Assembly (NCBI GenBank): GCA_046295215.1
Contig: JBKBNP010000007.1
Coordinates: 1 to 64,000, forward strand
Source of the DNA: Szabonella sp046295215
GTDB lineage: Bacteria; Pseudomonadota; Alphaproteobacteria; Rhodobacterales; Rhodobacteraceae
Direction: 5' to 3'
Length of the DNA: 64,000 nt
A program made the position numbers and the translations under genes. Position 1 is the stretch's first letter, and every line of letters starts with the position of its first letter. Below are positions 33,122 through 43,503 of the stretch, piece by piece. The notes under the pieces were generated by a model. It was not told the DNA's origin. It was given only the letters and a program-made list of their open reading frames with translations, and ran no database searches.

Positions 33122-35865
33122 CCCAGCCCATCCTGAACCTGTCGCCCCCTGTGTCGGACGAGATCCGACAGACCACCTGCTACATGTGCGCCTGCCGCTG
33201 CGGCATCAATGTGCATCTGACCTCCGGCAAGGTCAGCTATGTCGAGGGCAACCGGGCGCATCCCGTGAACAAGGGGGTTCTCTGCGCCAAGGGGGCGAGC
33301 GGCATCCGCCAGATCACCGCGCCCTCGCGCCTGTCGCAGCCCCTGCGCCGGGTGGGGCCGCGCGGGTCCGGGGCCTTCGAGCCGATCAGTTGGGAGGAGG
33401 CGCTGGCGCTGGCGGTCGAATGGATGGCGCCCCTGCGCGAAACCGCGCCCGAAAAGCTCGCCTTCTTCACCGGGCGCGACCAGAGCCAGAGCCTGACGAG
33501 CTTCTGGGCGCAGAATTTCGGCACGCCGAATTATGCCGCCCATGGCGGGTTCTGTTCGGTCAACATGGCGGCGGCGGGGATCTACACCATCGGCGGGGCC
33601 TTCTGGGAATTCGGCCAGCCCGACTGGGACCACACGCGGCTGTTCATCCTGTTCGGCGTGGCCGAGGACCATGACAGCAACCCGATCAAGATCGGGCTGG
33701 GGCGGCTCAAGGCGCGCGGCGCGCGGGTGGTCGGGGTCAATCCGGTGCGGTCAGGCTATAACGCTGTGGCGGATGACTGGTATGGCATCACGCCGGGCAC
33801 GGATGGGCTGTTGATCCTGTCGCTGATCCATTGCCTGCTGGAGGCGGGCAAGGTCGATCTGGCTTACCTTGCGCGCTTCACCAATGCGCCTTGCCTCGTC
33901 GGGCCGGACGGGTTGTTCCTGCGGGATGCGGACGACAAACCGCTGGTTGTCTCACAGGGTGCTGCGGTGCCCTTCGACACTCCCGGCATCGCCCCCGATC
34001 TGGGGGCCACGCATCAGGGCGCGCGCACCGTTTTTCAGCACATGGCAGAACGCTATCTTTCCCCCGACCACGCGCCCGAGGCGGTGGCCGACCGCTGTGG
34101 CATCCCAGCGTCGCGTATCCGCGCGCTGGCAGCGGAAATCGCCGATGCGGCCTTCATCCATCCGGTGACGATCCACCAGCCCTGGACCGATTTTCGCGGC
34201 GACCGGCATGAGGCGATGACCGGCCGTCCGGTCAGTTTCCACGCCATGCGCGGCATTTCCGCCCATTCCAACGGCTTCCAGACCGCGCGCGCGCTGCATC
34301 TGTTGCAGATCCTGCTGGGGGCGGTGGAAACCCCCGGCGGCTATCGCTTCAAGCCGCCCTATCCGAAACCGGCGGAGGCGCATCCCGCCCCCCATTGCAA
34401 GGTGACGCCCGGCAAACCGCTCGACGGCCCGCATCTGGGCTATCCGCGCGGCCCCGAGCATCTGTGCCTGCGCGCTGACGGCACCCCCGCCCGCATCGAC
34501 AAGGCGTTTTCCTGGGAAAACCCGCTGTCAGCGCATGGCATGATGCATATGGTCATTGCCAATGCCCATGCAGGCGATCCCTACCGCATCGACACGCTGT
34601 TTCTCTATATGGCGAACATGGCGTGGAATTCCTCGATGAACACCGCCGCCGTGATGGGGATGCTGACCGACAAGGGCGCGGATGGCGAATACCGGATCCC
34701 GCGCATCATCTATTCCGATGCCTATGCGTCGGAAATGGTGGCTTATGCCGACCTGATCCTGCCCGACACCACCTATCTGGAGCGCCATGACTGCATCAGC
34801 CTTCTGGACCGCCCCATCTCCGAACCCGATGCGGCGGGCGATGCGATGCGCTGGCCGGTGGTGGAGCCTGACCGCGATGTGCGGGGCTTCCAGTCGGTGC
34901 TGATCGATCTGGGCGCGCGGCTGGGGCTGCCGGGCTTTGTGGATGCGGACGGCGCGCCACTTTACGCCGATTACGCCGATTACATCGTGAACCACCAGCG
35001 CCGCCCCGGCATCGGCCCGCTGATGGGCTGGCGCGGGGATGGCGAGGCCGAGGGGCGCGGCGATCCGAATCCCGCGCAGCTTGACCGCTATATCGAGAAC
35101 GGGGCCTTCTATCAGGCGCATGTGCCGGAAGATGCGCGCTATTTCAAACCCTGGAACCGCGCCTATCAGGATTGGGCCGTGCGCACCGGGCTTTACGATG
35201 CGCCGCAGCCCTACCTTCTGTCGATCTGGTCCGAACCGATGCGCCGCTTCCAGCGCGCCGCAGAGGGCGAGGGACCGCGTCAGCCGCCAGATCACATGCG
35301 CGCGCGCTTGAAACAGGCGATGGACCCGCTTCCCTGTTGGTATCCGCCCTTTGGCGATGACGCAGCCGCCGATTATCCGCTGCATGCGCTGACGCAAAGG
35401 CCGATGGCGATGTATCATTCCTGGGGCAGCCAGAACGCCTGGCTGCGCCAGATCCACGGGCAGAACCCGCTTTATGTGCCCACAGCGGTCTGGCAGGCAC
35501 AGGGCTTTGCGGATGGGGACTGGGCGCGGGTGACGTCACCCACCGGGGAAATCGTGGTGCCGGTCGCGCATATGCCTGCACTGAACCCCCATACGGTCTG
35601 GACCTGGAACGCCATCGGCAAACGCAAGGGGGCCTGGGGGCTTGACCCAGAGGCTCCCGAGGCGACGAAGGGCTTTCTGCTCAACCATCTGATCCACGAA
35701 CTGCTGCCGCCCAAGGGCGACGGGCATCGCTGGTCCAATTCCGACCCGGTGACCGGGCAGGCGGCCTGGTTCGACCTGCGGGTGCGGGTGGAGAAATGCG
35801 CGCGCCCCACCGAGTCATTACCGCAATTCCCGGTGCTGCCGGATCAGGGAAGGGGGGGCGCATGA
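33118..35865 (+). CDS. soeA: Molybdopterin oxidoreductase catalytic subunit (SoeA-like, probable sulfite dehydrogenase)
   Basis: A 915-residue Mo-bis-MGD enzyme of the DMSO reductase family. The N-terminal [4Fe-4S] motif is CYMCACRCGINV...VLCAKG (C-x2-C-x3-C-xn-C). C146 in HGGFCSVN is a good candidate for the molybdenum ligand. A C-terminal molydop-binding domain is present (about 755-890). There is no twin-arginine signal, so the enzyme should face the cytoplasm. Together with the four-cluster FeS subunit and NrfD/DmsC-type anchor downstream it has the SoeABC layout of cytoplasmic sulfite oxidation. Polysulfide, thiosulfate or other reductases share this layout; the TSUP exporter next door favours sulfite. 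Confidence 0.8.
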   Translation: MTQPILNLSPPVSDEIRQTTCYMCACRCGINVHLTSGKVSYVEGNRAHPVNKGVLCAKGASGIRQITAPSRLSQPLRRVGPRGSGAFEPISWEEALALAVEWMAPLRETAPEKLAFFTGRDQSQSLTSFWAQNFGTPNYAAHGGFCSVNMAAAGIYTIGGAFWEFGQPDWDHTRLFILFGVAEDHDSNPIKIGLGRLKARGARVVGVNPVRSGYNAVADDWYGITPGTDGLLILSLIHCLLEAGKVDLAYLARFTNAPCLVGPDGLFLRDADDKPLVVSQGAAVPFDTPGIAPDLGATHQGARTVFQHMAERYLSPDHAPEAVADRCGIPASRIRALAAEIADAAFIHPVTIHQPWTDFRGDRHEAMTGRPVSFHAMRGISAHSNGFQTARALHLLQILLGAVETPGGYRFKPPYPKPAEAHPAPHCKVTPGKPLDGPHLGYPRGPEHLCLRADGTPARIDKAFSWENPLSAHGMMHMVIANAHAGDPYRIDTLFLYMANMAWNSSMNTAAVMGMLTDKGADGEYRIPRIIYSDAYASEMVAYADLILPDTTYLERHDCISLLDRPISEPDAAGDAMRWPVVEPDRDVRGFQSVLIDLGARLGLPGFVDADGAPLYADYADYIVNHQRRPGIGPLMGWRGDGEAEGRGDPNPAQLDRYIENGAFYQAHVPEDARYFKPWNRAYQDWAVRTGLYDAPQPYLLSIWSEPMRRFQRAAEGEGPRQPPDHMRARLKQAMDPLPCWYPPFGDDAAADYPLHALTQRPMAMYHSWGSQNAWLRQIHGQNPLYVPTAVWQAQGFADGDWARVTSPTGEIVVPVAHMPALNPHTVWTWNAIGKRKGAWGLDPEAPEATKGFLLNHLIHELLPPKGDGHRWSNSDPVTGQAAWFDLRVRVEKCARPTESLPQFPVLPDQGRGGA

Positions 35866-36602
35866 CCTGCCTGCCGGGCCATACCGACAAGAAACTGGGG
35901 CTGGTGATCGACCTTGACACCTGTGTCGGCTGCCATGCCTGTGTCACGGCCTGCAAGGGCTGGAACGATCAGGGCTATGGTGCGCCTCTCTCGGATCAGG
36001 ACGCCCATGGCGCGGACCCCTCGGGCACCTTTCTCAACCGGGTCCACAGCTATCAGGTCGCGCCCCCCGATGCCGCGCCCTTCACGGTGAATTTCCCCCG
36101 GTCCTGCCTGCATTGCGAGGATGCGCCTTGCGTGCCGGTCTGCCCGACGGGGGCAAGCTATAAACGCGCCGAGGATGGCATCGTGCTGGTGAACGAGGCT
36201 GCCTGCATCGGTTGCGGGCTGTGCGCCTGGGCCTGCCCCTATGGTGCGCGGGAGATGGATGCGGCGGCAGGGGTGATGAAGAAATGCACGCTCTGCGTGG
36301 ACCGGATCTACAATGAAAACCTGCCCGAAGAGGACCGGGAGCCTGCCTGCGTGCGCACCTGCCCCACCGGCGCGCGGCATTTCGGCGATCTGGGCGACCC
36401 GGACAGTGCGGTGTCGCGGCTGGTGGCGGACCGGGGCGGGGTCGACCTGATGCCGGAAATGGGCACGAGGCCGGTGAACAAATACCTGCCGCCCCGTGCC
36501 AAGGACCGGGGCGGCAATGCCGCACCGCTGGCACCCATGCTGGATGTGCAGGCGGCGGGTTTTGCGGGCTGGCTTGACCGGATGCTGGGAAAGATCGGAT
36601 GA
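35862..36602 (+). CDS. soeB: 4Fe-4S ferredoxin-type electron-transfer subunit (SoeB-like)
   Basis: A 246-residue iron-sulfur protein of the DmsB/PsrB type with four cysteine clusters: CVGCHACVTAC, CLHCEDAPCVPVC, CIGCGLCAWAC and a split C-terminal set (CTLC...CVRTC). It carries electrons between the molybdenum subunit and the membrane anchor. ATG 35862 overlaps the SoeA-like stop, and its own stop overlaps the anchor gene (ATGA both times). An insertion after the first cluster (about residues 34-70) is typical of the Soe/Psr group. No export signal is present, consistent with a cytoplasmic complex. Confidence 0.85.
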   Translation: MTCLPGHTDKKLGLVIDLDTCVGCHACVTACKGWNDQGYGAPLSDQDAHGADPSGTFLNRVHSYQVAPPDAAPFTVNFPRSCLHCEDAPCVPVCPTGASYKRAEDGIVLVNEAACIGCGLCAWACPYGAREMDAAAGVMKKCTLCVDRIYNENLPEEDREPACVRTCPTGARHFGDLGDPDSAVSRLVADRGGVDLMPEMGTRPVNKYLPPRAKDRGGNAAPLAPMLDVQAAGFAGWLDRMLGKIG

Positions 36603-37471
36603 ACCCGGCGCCCTCGGTCATTCTGTTCACGGTGCTGTCGGGGCTTGGCTTCGGGGGCATGGTCTTTCTGGCGACGGGGTTTCTGACGCTTGCGGGCTGG
36701 CCTGCCTTTTTCGGCTGGGCCTTGGGCTACGGGCTGGCGGTGGGGGGGCTTTGCGCCTCGGCCTTCCACCTTGGCAATCCGCAGCGCGCGCTTCTGGCCT
36801 TCACGCAATGGCGGTCAAGCTGGCTGTCGCGGGAGGCCTGGGGCGCGGTGCTGGCGCTGCTGGCGCTCGCCCCCTGCGCGCTGGCCGATTGGCTGGGCTT
36901 CGGCTGGCCTTATGGCTTGCGCCTCTTGGCGGCGGCGCTGGCCCTGGGGACGGTGTTTGCAACGGCGATGATCTATACCACGATCCGCGCCGTGCCGCGC
37001 TGGCACCATTGGACGACGCCTGCGCTGTTTCTGGGCTTTGCGCTGGCGGGGGGCGCGCTTCTGACCTTGCAGGGCGGGCTGGCGGTGGCGCTGCTGGCCA
37101 TCCTTGCGGTGGTGCAGGGGGCGGCCTTCGTGCTGGGGGACGGGCAGTTTGCCGCGCGGGGGGCGAGCATGGCGACCGCGACGGGGCTTTCGGGGCGGGG
37201 CGGGATGTCGGTTTTCGAAGCACCGCATACCGGGGGCAATTACCTGCTGCGCGAGATGATCCATGTCGTCGGCCGCCGCCATGCGCTGAAGCTGCGGGTG
37301 ATCGCGGTGCTGGGGGCCTCGGTGCTGCCCGCGCTGTTTGTGCTGACCGGCGGGCCGCTGGCGCAGGGGCTGGCGGTGCTGTCGCATCTTGGCGGGGTGT
37401 TGGCCGCGCGCTGGCTGTTCTTTGCCGAGGCCGAGCATGTCGTGGGGCTTTACTACGGGCGGCGCGGCTGA
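36599..37471 (+). CDS. soeC: DmsC/NrfD-type membrane anchor subunit (SoeC-like)
   Basis: A 290-residue inner-membrane protein with about eight hydrophobic spans. The HLGNPQRALLAFTQWRSSWL stretch marks the DmsC family of quinone-reactive anchors. It would pass electrons from the SoeAB-like subunits to the quinone pool. The ATG overlaps the SoeB-like stop by four bases. It ends the presumed TSUP-ackA-soeABC unit; a hairpin plus GAGGATATTT repeat follows its stop. Confidence 0.85.
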   Translation: MNPAPSVILFTVLSGLGFGGMVFLATGFLTLAGWPAFFGWALGYGLAVGGLCASAFHLGNPQRALLAFTQWRSSWLSREAWGAVLALLALAPCALADWLGFGWPYGLRLLAAALALGTVFATAMIYTTIRAVPRWHHWTTPALFLGFALAGGALLTLQGGLAVALLAILAVVQGAAFVLGDGQFAARGASMATATGLSGRGGMSVFEAPHTGGNYLLREMIHVVGRRHALKLRVIAVLGASVLPALFVLTGGPLAQGLAVLSHLGGVLAARWLFFAEAEHVVGLYYGRRG

Positions 37472-37484
37472 GGGGGGAGGGCGC

Positions 37485-37559
37485 AGGGGGGCTGTCTGCC
37501 CCCCCTCGGATTTGGCAGGCAAATCCTCACCCCCCGAGGATATTTCCAGACAGAAAAAG
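37485..37559 (+). repeat. Dispersed GAGGATATTT intergenic repeat with hairpin (copy 3)
   Basis: A GC hairpin (GGGGGG/CCCCCC, 37486-37505) is followed by CCCCCGAGGATATTTCC.GACAGAAAAAG at 37531-37559. The block differs from copy 1 at a single position. It fills the 96-base gap between the converging anchor-subunit and alpha/beta-hydrolase genes and may act as a two-sided transcription end. Confidence 0.75.
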
Positions 37560-37567
37560 CGGGCAGG

Positions 37568-38335
37568 TCAGGACAGAAAGACGCGCAGCGTCTCCTCGAA
37601 CTCCCGCGGCTTTTCGGCATGAAGCCAATGACCGGCACCCGGTATCCTTGCAAAGCGCGCCGAAGGAAACAGGGCGCGGATCGTCTCGCGATGTTCCGGC
37701 AGGACATAGCGGCTCTCTGCGCCCGACAGGAAAAGCACCGGGCCGTCGAACCGGCCTTCCGTGCCCGGCCAGCCGACGATGCGGGGCATGTCCGCCTCCA
37801 GCACGTCGAGATTGAGCCGCCAGACGGGCGGGTCTGCCTTGACGTCCAGCGATTGCAGGAAAAAGGCGCGCAGGCCCGCATCCTCCACCGTCGCGGCAAG
37901 CCTGCGATCGGCCTCTCCCCGGGTCGAAAGGCCGGTGAGATCGAGGGCGCGCATCGCCGCGATATGGTGCGTCTGGTCATGGCCATAGGCGACCGGCGCG
38001 ATGTCGGCAACCACAAGGCGCGCCACCAGATCCCCCCGCGTCAGCGCAAGTTGCATCGCGGCCTTGCCGCCCATGGAATGACCCATCACATCCATCTTGC
38101 GGCCTTCCGCCTCGATCACTTCGGCAAGATCGGCGGCCATGTCGGGATAGGAATGCGTCGGTGATCTGTGGCTGTCGCCATGGTTGCGCATGTCAACGGC
38201 CAGCACATCGCGTGTCATGGCCATCCGTCTTGCGATCACGCCCCAGTTGCGCGCCGAGCCGAAGAGCCCATGCACAATCAGAAGGGGGGAAAGACCCTGT
38301 GCGTTTTCAGCACGATAGCGATGTGTGTTCAGCAT
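37568..38335 (-). CDS. Alpha/beta-fold hydrolase (YbfF-like esterase group)
   Basis: A 255-residue soluble hydrolase. The oxyanion loop HGLFGSARNW, the nucleophile elbow GHSMGG (catalytic serine), a central DMRNHGDS and the terminal histidine in GAGHWLHAEKP give a full Ser-Asp-His set. This pattern is that of the YbfF/ABHD11-type esterases, which act on short acyl esters or acyl-CoA. ATG 38335 was chosen because conserved sequence begins just after it. It stands alone, convergent with the SoeC-like gene, and the substrate is unknown. Confidence 0.85.
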   Translation of the reverse strand: MLNTHRYRAENAQGLSPLLIVHGLFGSARNWGVIARRMAMTRDVLAVDMRNHGDSHRSPTHSYPDMAADLAEVIEAEGRKMDVMGHSMGGKAAMQLALTRGDLVARLVVADIAPVAYGHDQTHHIAAMRALDLTGLSTRGEADRRLAATVEDAGLRAFFLQSLDVKADPPVWRLNLDVLEADMPRIVGWPGTEGRFDGPVLFLSGAESRYVLPEHRETIRALFPSARFARIPGAGHWLHAEKPREFEETLRVFLS

Positions 38336-38432
38336 GCCACCGGCATAGCGCATCACACACGATTTCGCCAGAGCAGTTGAAGCCTATCGCGCCGGGGCCT
38401 AAACTCCGAGGGAACACCGGAGGCAGGACAGA

Positions 38433-38804
38433 ATGGGCGCGATCACGATTCAGCAGATGGCGGACCGTGTGGACGAATTGCTGGAGGAACGGCTGGGCCT
38501 CAGGGGGGACGGACTCCGGGGCAGGCTGCAGAAAGGCAGGCGGATTTTGCCCCGCAAGGTGCTGCGGGCGGCAACGGATCTGGCTGAAGCGGCAGAACAG
38601 TCCCACAACGCAAAGCTCCTGCTTCAGATCGACGAGGGACTGGTCGCGGCCAATTATGATATATGTGTGAAGCACCTGTCCGGGCTCAATCGATGGCACC
38701 GGCGCAAGGGCATCCTGCTCGGGCTCACGACCTCGATCCTGTTCAGCCTTCTGATGGTGGCGGGGCTGGTTCTGGCCGTGCTGGTCTGGCGCGGGTTTCT
38801 GTGA
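38433..38804 (+). CDS. Small membrane protein of unknown function
   Basis: A 123-residue protein with a charged, helical N-terminal two-thirds (MADRVDELLEERLGLRGDGL, later AATDLAEAAEQSHNAKLLLQ) and one strong C-terminal membrane span (about residues 95-118, ILLGLTTSILFSLLMVAGLV). The first part resembles small C-tail-anchored proteins. I do not recognise a family. A G/A-rich stretch (GGAGG) about ten bases before ATG 38433 supports translation. Its last 62 bases overlap the end of the converging DUF817 gene. Confidence 0.65.
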   Translation: MGAITIQQMADRVDELLEERLGLRGDGLRGRLQKGRRILPRKVLRAATDLAEAAEQSHNAKLLLQIDEGLVAANYDICVKHLSGLNRWHRRKGILLGLTTSILFSLLMVAGLVLAVLVWRGFL

Positions 38805-39642
38805 GCGCTGTTCGCGACAAGCCGGCGCGGGATACCAGAGTGACCGTAACGAAGGCCACATAGAGCAGCAGATACCATGAGCCCAGCTTGGCAAGGCTGA
38901 CCGGCTGGCCGGGCAGTTGGCCGGAATAGAGCCAGGTGCCTGTCGCGGTGCCGATATTCTCGGCAATCCAGAGCGCGCAGGCGGCCAGAAGGGCGGCAAG
39001 CGGCAGCGGCATCCAGCGGGGCCGGTCGGTATTGGTGAACCAGACGCGCGCGCGGGCAAAGACCAGAAGGGTCGCGGCAAACAGGCCAAGCCGGATGTCG
39101 GGCAGGAAGTGATGTGCGAAGAAGTTCGCATAGATCGCAGCACCCAGAAGCACGGTGATCCAGAACGGCGGGTAGGGGGCAAAGCGCATGTGGAAAATCC
39201 GGATGACCCGCGCGATGTAGCTGCCGACGGCGGCATACATGAAGCCGGAGAACAGCGGCACGCCCATGAGCTTCAGCAGCCCCGGTTCGGGATAGGCCCA
39301 GGATCCGGCATGCACCTTGAACCATTCCATCGCCGTGCCGGTAAGGTGGAACAGCAGGATGATGCGGGCCTCTTCCCAGGTTTCCAGCCGGAACCGAAGG
39401 AAGGCCGCCTGCGTGAGGATGGCAAAGGCGAAGAGTGCGTCATAGCGGTGCAGCGGCCAGTCGGGGGACCAGACCAGTTTGCTGGTGATGATCGTTGCCA
39501 GCAAGAGCCCGCCGAAAAGGCAGGCCCAGCCCTGTTTCAGCACGAACATCGCGAATTCGACCAAGAGCGCGGGGAGGCGCGCGCGGGCGGCGTCGCCGAG
39601 GCGGCGTTCCAGGCTCCGGGTGCTGTGCGGGGGCTGGGTCAT
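38743..39642 (-). CDS. DUF817-family integral membrane protein
   Basis: A 299-residue protein with about eight hydrophobic segments. It has the block FRLETWEEARIILLFHLTGTAMEWFKVHAGSW, which I associate with DUF817, a family without known function. The start ATG 39642 is followed by a short polar tail before the first span. The C-terminal 30 residues are proline/arginine-rich and overlap the converging small membrane-protein gene by 62 bases; they may be a recent extension. It is divergent from nothing nearby and lies just upstream of a repeat that separates it from glyA. Confidence 0.75.
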   Translation of the reverse strand: MTQPPHSTRSLERRLGDAARARLPALLVEFAMFVLKQGWACLFGGLLLATIITSKLVWSPDWPLHRYDALFAFAILTQAAFLRFRLETWEEARIILLFHLTGTAMEWFKVHAGSWAYPEPGLLKLMGVPLFSGFMYAAVGSYIARVIRIFHMRFAPYPPFWITVLLGAAIYANFFAHHFLPDIRLGLFAATLLVFARARVWFTNTDRPRWMPLPLAALLAACALWIAENIGTATGTWLYSGQLPGQPVSLAKLGSWYLLLYVAFVTVTLVSRAGLSRTALTETRARPARPEPAPPPSEG

Positions 39643-39670
39643 TGGAGCGCTGGGTCCGGTGCTGGCCGGG

Positions 39671-39750
39671 TGCGGGGGTTTCACACCCCCGCACCTGCCC
39701 GGGCAAACCCGGGCAGGCTTCCCCCGTGGGATATTTGCAAACAGGAGAAG
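39671..39750 (+). repeat. Dispersed intergenic repeat with two hairpins (copy 4)
   Basis: Two stem-loops (TGCGGGGG/CCCCCGCA at 39671-39693, and a 10-bp stem CCTGCCCGGG/CCCGGGCAGG with a CAAA loop at 39694-39717) precede the block CCCCGTGGGATATTTG...ACAGGAGAAG (39722-39750). It sits in the gap between DUF817 and the end of glyA. The block is the most divergent of the plus-orientation copies. Confidence 0.7.
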
Positions 39751-39757
39751 CGGAGGG

Positions 39758-41065
<1,308 letters not shown>

Positions 41066-41282
41066 TCGTGTCTCCTGTGGCGGCCATGGGGCGGGAGGGA
41101 TGCGAGGCATTTAGCGCAAGCGGGGGCATTCAGAAAGGCTTGTTTGCGGCCTTGCGACCACTTTGCCCGACAGTGCCTGCGCGGCATCGGCTCTTTGCCG
41201 CCATCTGCCCTTGAGTTTGCCGCCCGGGACGGCCAAGACTGGGGCGCGCGGGGGATGGGGCGCGCGGAGGATGGGAGCGAAC

Positions 41283-42044
41283 ATGGCCGGGACGATCAGC
41301 TTTCTGGCGAGTTCCGTGCCCGCAGCGCAAGCGGCTCTGACCTCGTTGACGACGCGCTACGGGCAGGCCGCGCCTGCCGGGGCAAGTTTCATCGTGGCGC
41401 TCGGCGGGGACGGGTTCATGCTCCAGACCCTGCACCGGACACAGGCGCTCGGCCGCCCGGTTTATGGCATGAATTGCGGCACCATCGGCTTCCTGATGAA
41501 CGCCTATGCCGAGGATGACCTGCATCAGAGGCTGGCGGCGGCGGGGGAGGAAGTGCTGAACCCGCTGGTGATGCGCGCCGAAACCGCCGGGGGGGAGATG
41601 ATCGAGGGGCTGGCGATCAACGAGGTCAGCCTGCTGCGCGCCGGGCCGCAGGCGGCCAAGCTGCGCATCACCGTGGACGGGCGGCTGCGCATGGAGGAAC
41701 TGGTCTGCGACGGGGCTCTGGTCTGCACGCCGGCGGGGTCCACGGCTTACAACTATTCAGCGCATGGGCCGATCCTGCCCATCGGGTCGGACGTGCTGGC
41801 ATTGACGGCGATTGCAGCCTTTCGCCCCCGGCGCTGGCGTGGGGCCTTGCTGCCGAAAACGGCCGTGGTGCGGTTCGACGTGCTGCAACCGGGCAAACGC
41901 CCGGTGCGTGCGGATGCCGACAGCCTTTCTGTGCCCGATGTGCTGTCGGTGGAGGTGCGCAGCGATCCCGCCATCCGCCACCGGATCCTGTTTGATGCAG
42001 GCCACGGGCTGGAAGAACGGCTGTTGCGCGAGCAGTTTCTGTGA
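41283..42044 (+). CDS. nadK: NAD kinase
   Basis: A 253-residue ATP-NAD kinase. The GGDG motif (IVALGGDGFML) binds ATP/NAD, followed by GMNCGTIGFLMN, the NE motif in AINEVSLLRA and the CTPAGSTAYNYSAHGPILP block. It makes NADP, which the malic enzyme encoded 4 kb away uses if it is NADP-specific. ATG 41283 is preceded by GGGAGC; another ATG four codons upstream is less well placed. The compact length is normal for alphaproteobacterial NadK. Confidence 0.95.
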   Translation: MAGTISFLASSVPAAQAALTSLTTRYGQAAPAGASFIVALGGDGFMLQTLHRTQALGRPVYGMNCGTIGFLMNAYAEDDLHQRLAAAGEEVLNPLVMRAETAGGEMIEGLAINEVSLLRAGPQAAKLRITVDGRLRMEELVCDGALVCTPAGSTAYNYSAHGPILPIGSDVLALTAIAAFRPRRWRGALLPKTAVVRFDVLQPGKRPVRADADSLSVPDVLSVEVRSDPAIRHRILFDAGHGLEERLLREQFL

Positions 42045-42063
42045 CGCGCGCCAGAGCCGCAGG

Positions 42064-43503
42064 CTAGCTGCGCCCGTTCCACTGGTCGATCTTGCGGTAG
42101 AGCGTGGAGGGCGACACTTCCAGCGTGCGGGCCGCGCGCGGGACCGAACCGCCATGACGGTCCAGCACGGCCTCGATCACCCGGCGTTCGATCTGCGCCA
42201 GCGGCAGGTCGAGTAGTGCCTCGAATGCGGTTTCGGTCGCTTCGGGCAGCGACATCGGGAGGGGCGGGTCGGAGCCTTGATGTTGCCCCGGTTCGGCGGG
42301 CAACATGTGCAGTTCCACCTGTGCTGCATCATGCAGGACCACGACATTGCGTATCACGTTCAGCAATTGGCGGACATTGCCGGGCCAGGGCAGGGAACGC
42401 AGCTTTTGGCGGACCTCGGCGGACAGGCTGGTGAAGCTTCGGCCTTCTTCCTGGGCGAACCGGCGTAATGCGGCTTCGGCGATCTCGATCACATCTTCCT
42501 GCCGGTCGCGAAGGGGGGGCATGTGGATCGGCACGACATAGAGGCGGTAGTAAAGATCCTCGCGGAACTGTCCGCGCCGCACGGCTTCGGTCGGGTCGCG
42601 GTTGGTGGCGCAGACGATGCGGACATTGACCTTGCGGGGGCGGGTGGCCCCCACCGGCTGCACGGTCGAGGTTTGCAGGAACCGCAAGAGCTTGGTCTGC
42701 AGGGCCGGCAGCATCTCGCAGACCTCGTCGAGGAACAGCGTTCCGCCATCCGCCGCCGCCGCCGCCCCCTGCTTGTCCGAAATCGCGCCGGTGAAAGACC
42801 CCTTGATATGGCCAAAAACTTCGGATTCCAGCAGGTCTTGCGGGATCGCGCCGCAGTTCAGGGCGATGAAGGGCCCGTTTGACCTTGTCGAATTGCGATG
42901 CACGGCAAGCGCGCACAGCTCCTTGCCGGTGCCGCTTTCGCCGGTGATGAAAACCGTCGCCATGGATTGCGCGACCGAGCGGATCTTGTCCTGAACCTCG
43001 CGCATCGCCTGCGAACTGCCGACAAAGCCGCTTTCTTCCAGCGGGTCGGTTGGCGGGCGCAGGGCTGCCGCCGGGCGGGTCTGCCGACGTCCGGGGGCCG
43101 CATTCTCGATCGCACCCAGAAATCGTTGCTCGTCAAAGGGCTTGACCAGAAACTCATGCGCCCCGGCCCGCATCGCCTCCACTGCCTTGTTGATCGATCC
43201 GTTGGCCGTGATCACGATGACGCTGGTCTGCGGCACTTCGGCCAGCATGTCGCGCATCAGGTCCAGCCCGTCCCGGTCCGGCAGCATCAGGTCCAGCAGG
43301 ACGATCCGGGGGGAGGCTTCACGGAATTTCGTCAGCCCCTCGGCGGCGCTCGAGGCCACAGTGACACGATGCCCGGCCGTTGTCAGAACCGACCGATAGA
43401 TCATCTGGAGCGATACCGAGTCCTCGATCAGAAGAATATCGCTGGCGGCTGCGGCGCGGCGGGGGGCGCTGCCGGCGGAGGGAAGTGCGGCGGGTTCGGT
43501 CAT
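42064..43503 (-). CDS. Sigma-54-dependent response regulator (NtrC/LuxO type)
   Basis: A 479-residue regulator with three domains. The receiver (about 20-140) has acidic E27/D28, phosphoacceptor D71 in LLDLMLPDRDG, and a K in FLVKPFD. The AAA+ domain (about 165-400) has GESGTGKE, the sigma-54 contact loop GSFTGA and LFLDEV. A Fis-type helix-turn-helix ends the protein (ERRVIEAVLDRHGGSVPRAA...). The contact loop has serine where GAFTGA is standard. The ATG overlaps the stop of an Hpt-domain gene (ATGA), so the two form a phosphorelay pair. No sensor kinase gene is adjacent. Targets are unknown. Confidence 0.92.
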   Translation of the reverse strand: MTEPAALPSAGSAPRRAAAASDILLIEDSVSLQMIYRSVLTTAGHRVTVASSAAEGLTKFREASPRIVLLDLMLPDRDGLDLMRDMLAEVPQTSVIVITANGSINKAVEAMRAGAHEFLVKPFDEQRFLGAIENAAPGRRQTRPAAALRPPTDPLEESGFVGSSQAMREVQDKIRSVAQSMATVFITGESGTGKELCALAVHRNSTRSNGPFIALNCGAIPQDLLESEVFGHIKGSFTGAISDKQGAAAAADGGTLFLDEVCEMLPALQTKLLRFLQTSTVQPVGATRPRKVNVRIVCATNRDPTEAVRRGQFREDLYYRLYVVPIHMPPLRDRQEDVIEIAEAALRRFAQEEGRSFTSLSAEVRQKLRSLPWPGNVRQLLNVIRNVVVLHDAAQVELHMLPAEPGQHQGSDPPLPMSLPEATETAFEALLDLPLAQIERRVIEAVLDRHGGSVPRAARTLEVSPSTLYRKIDQWNGRS

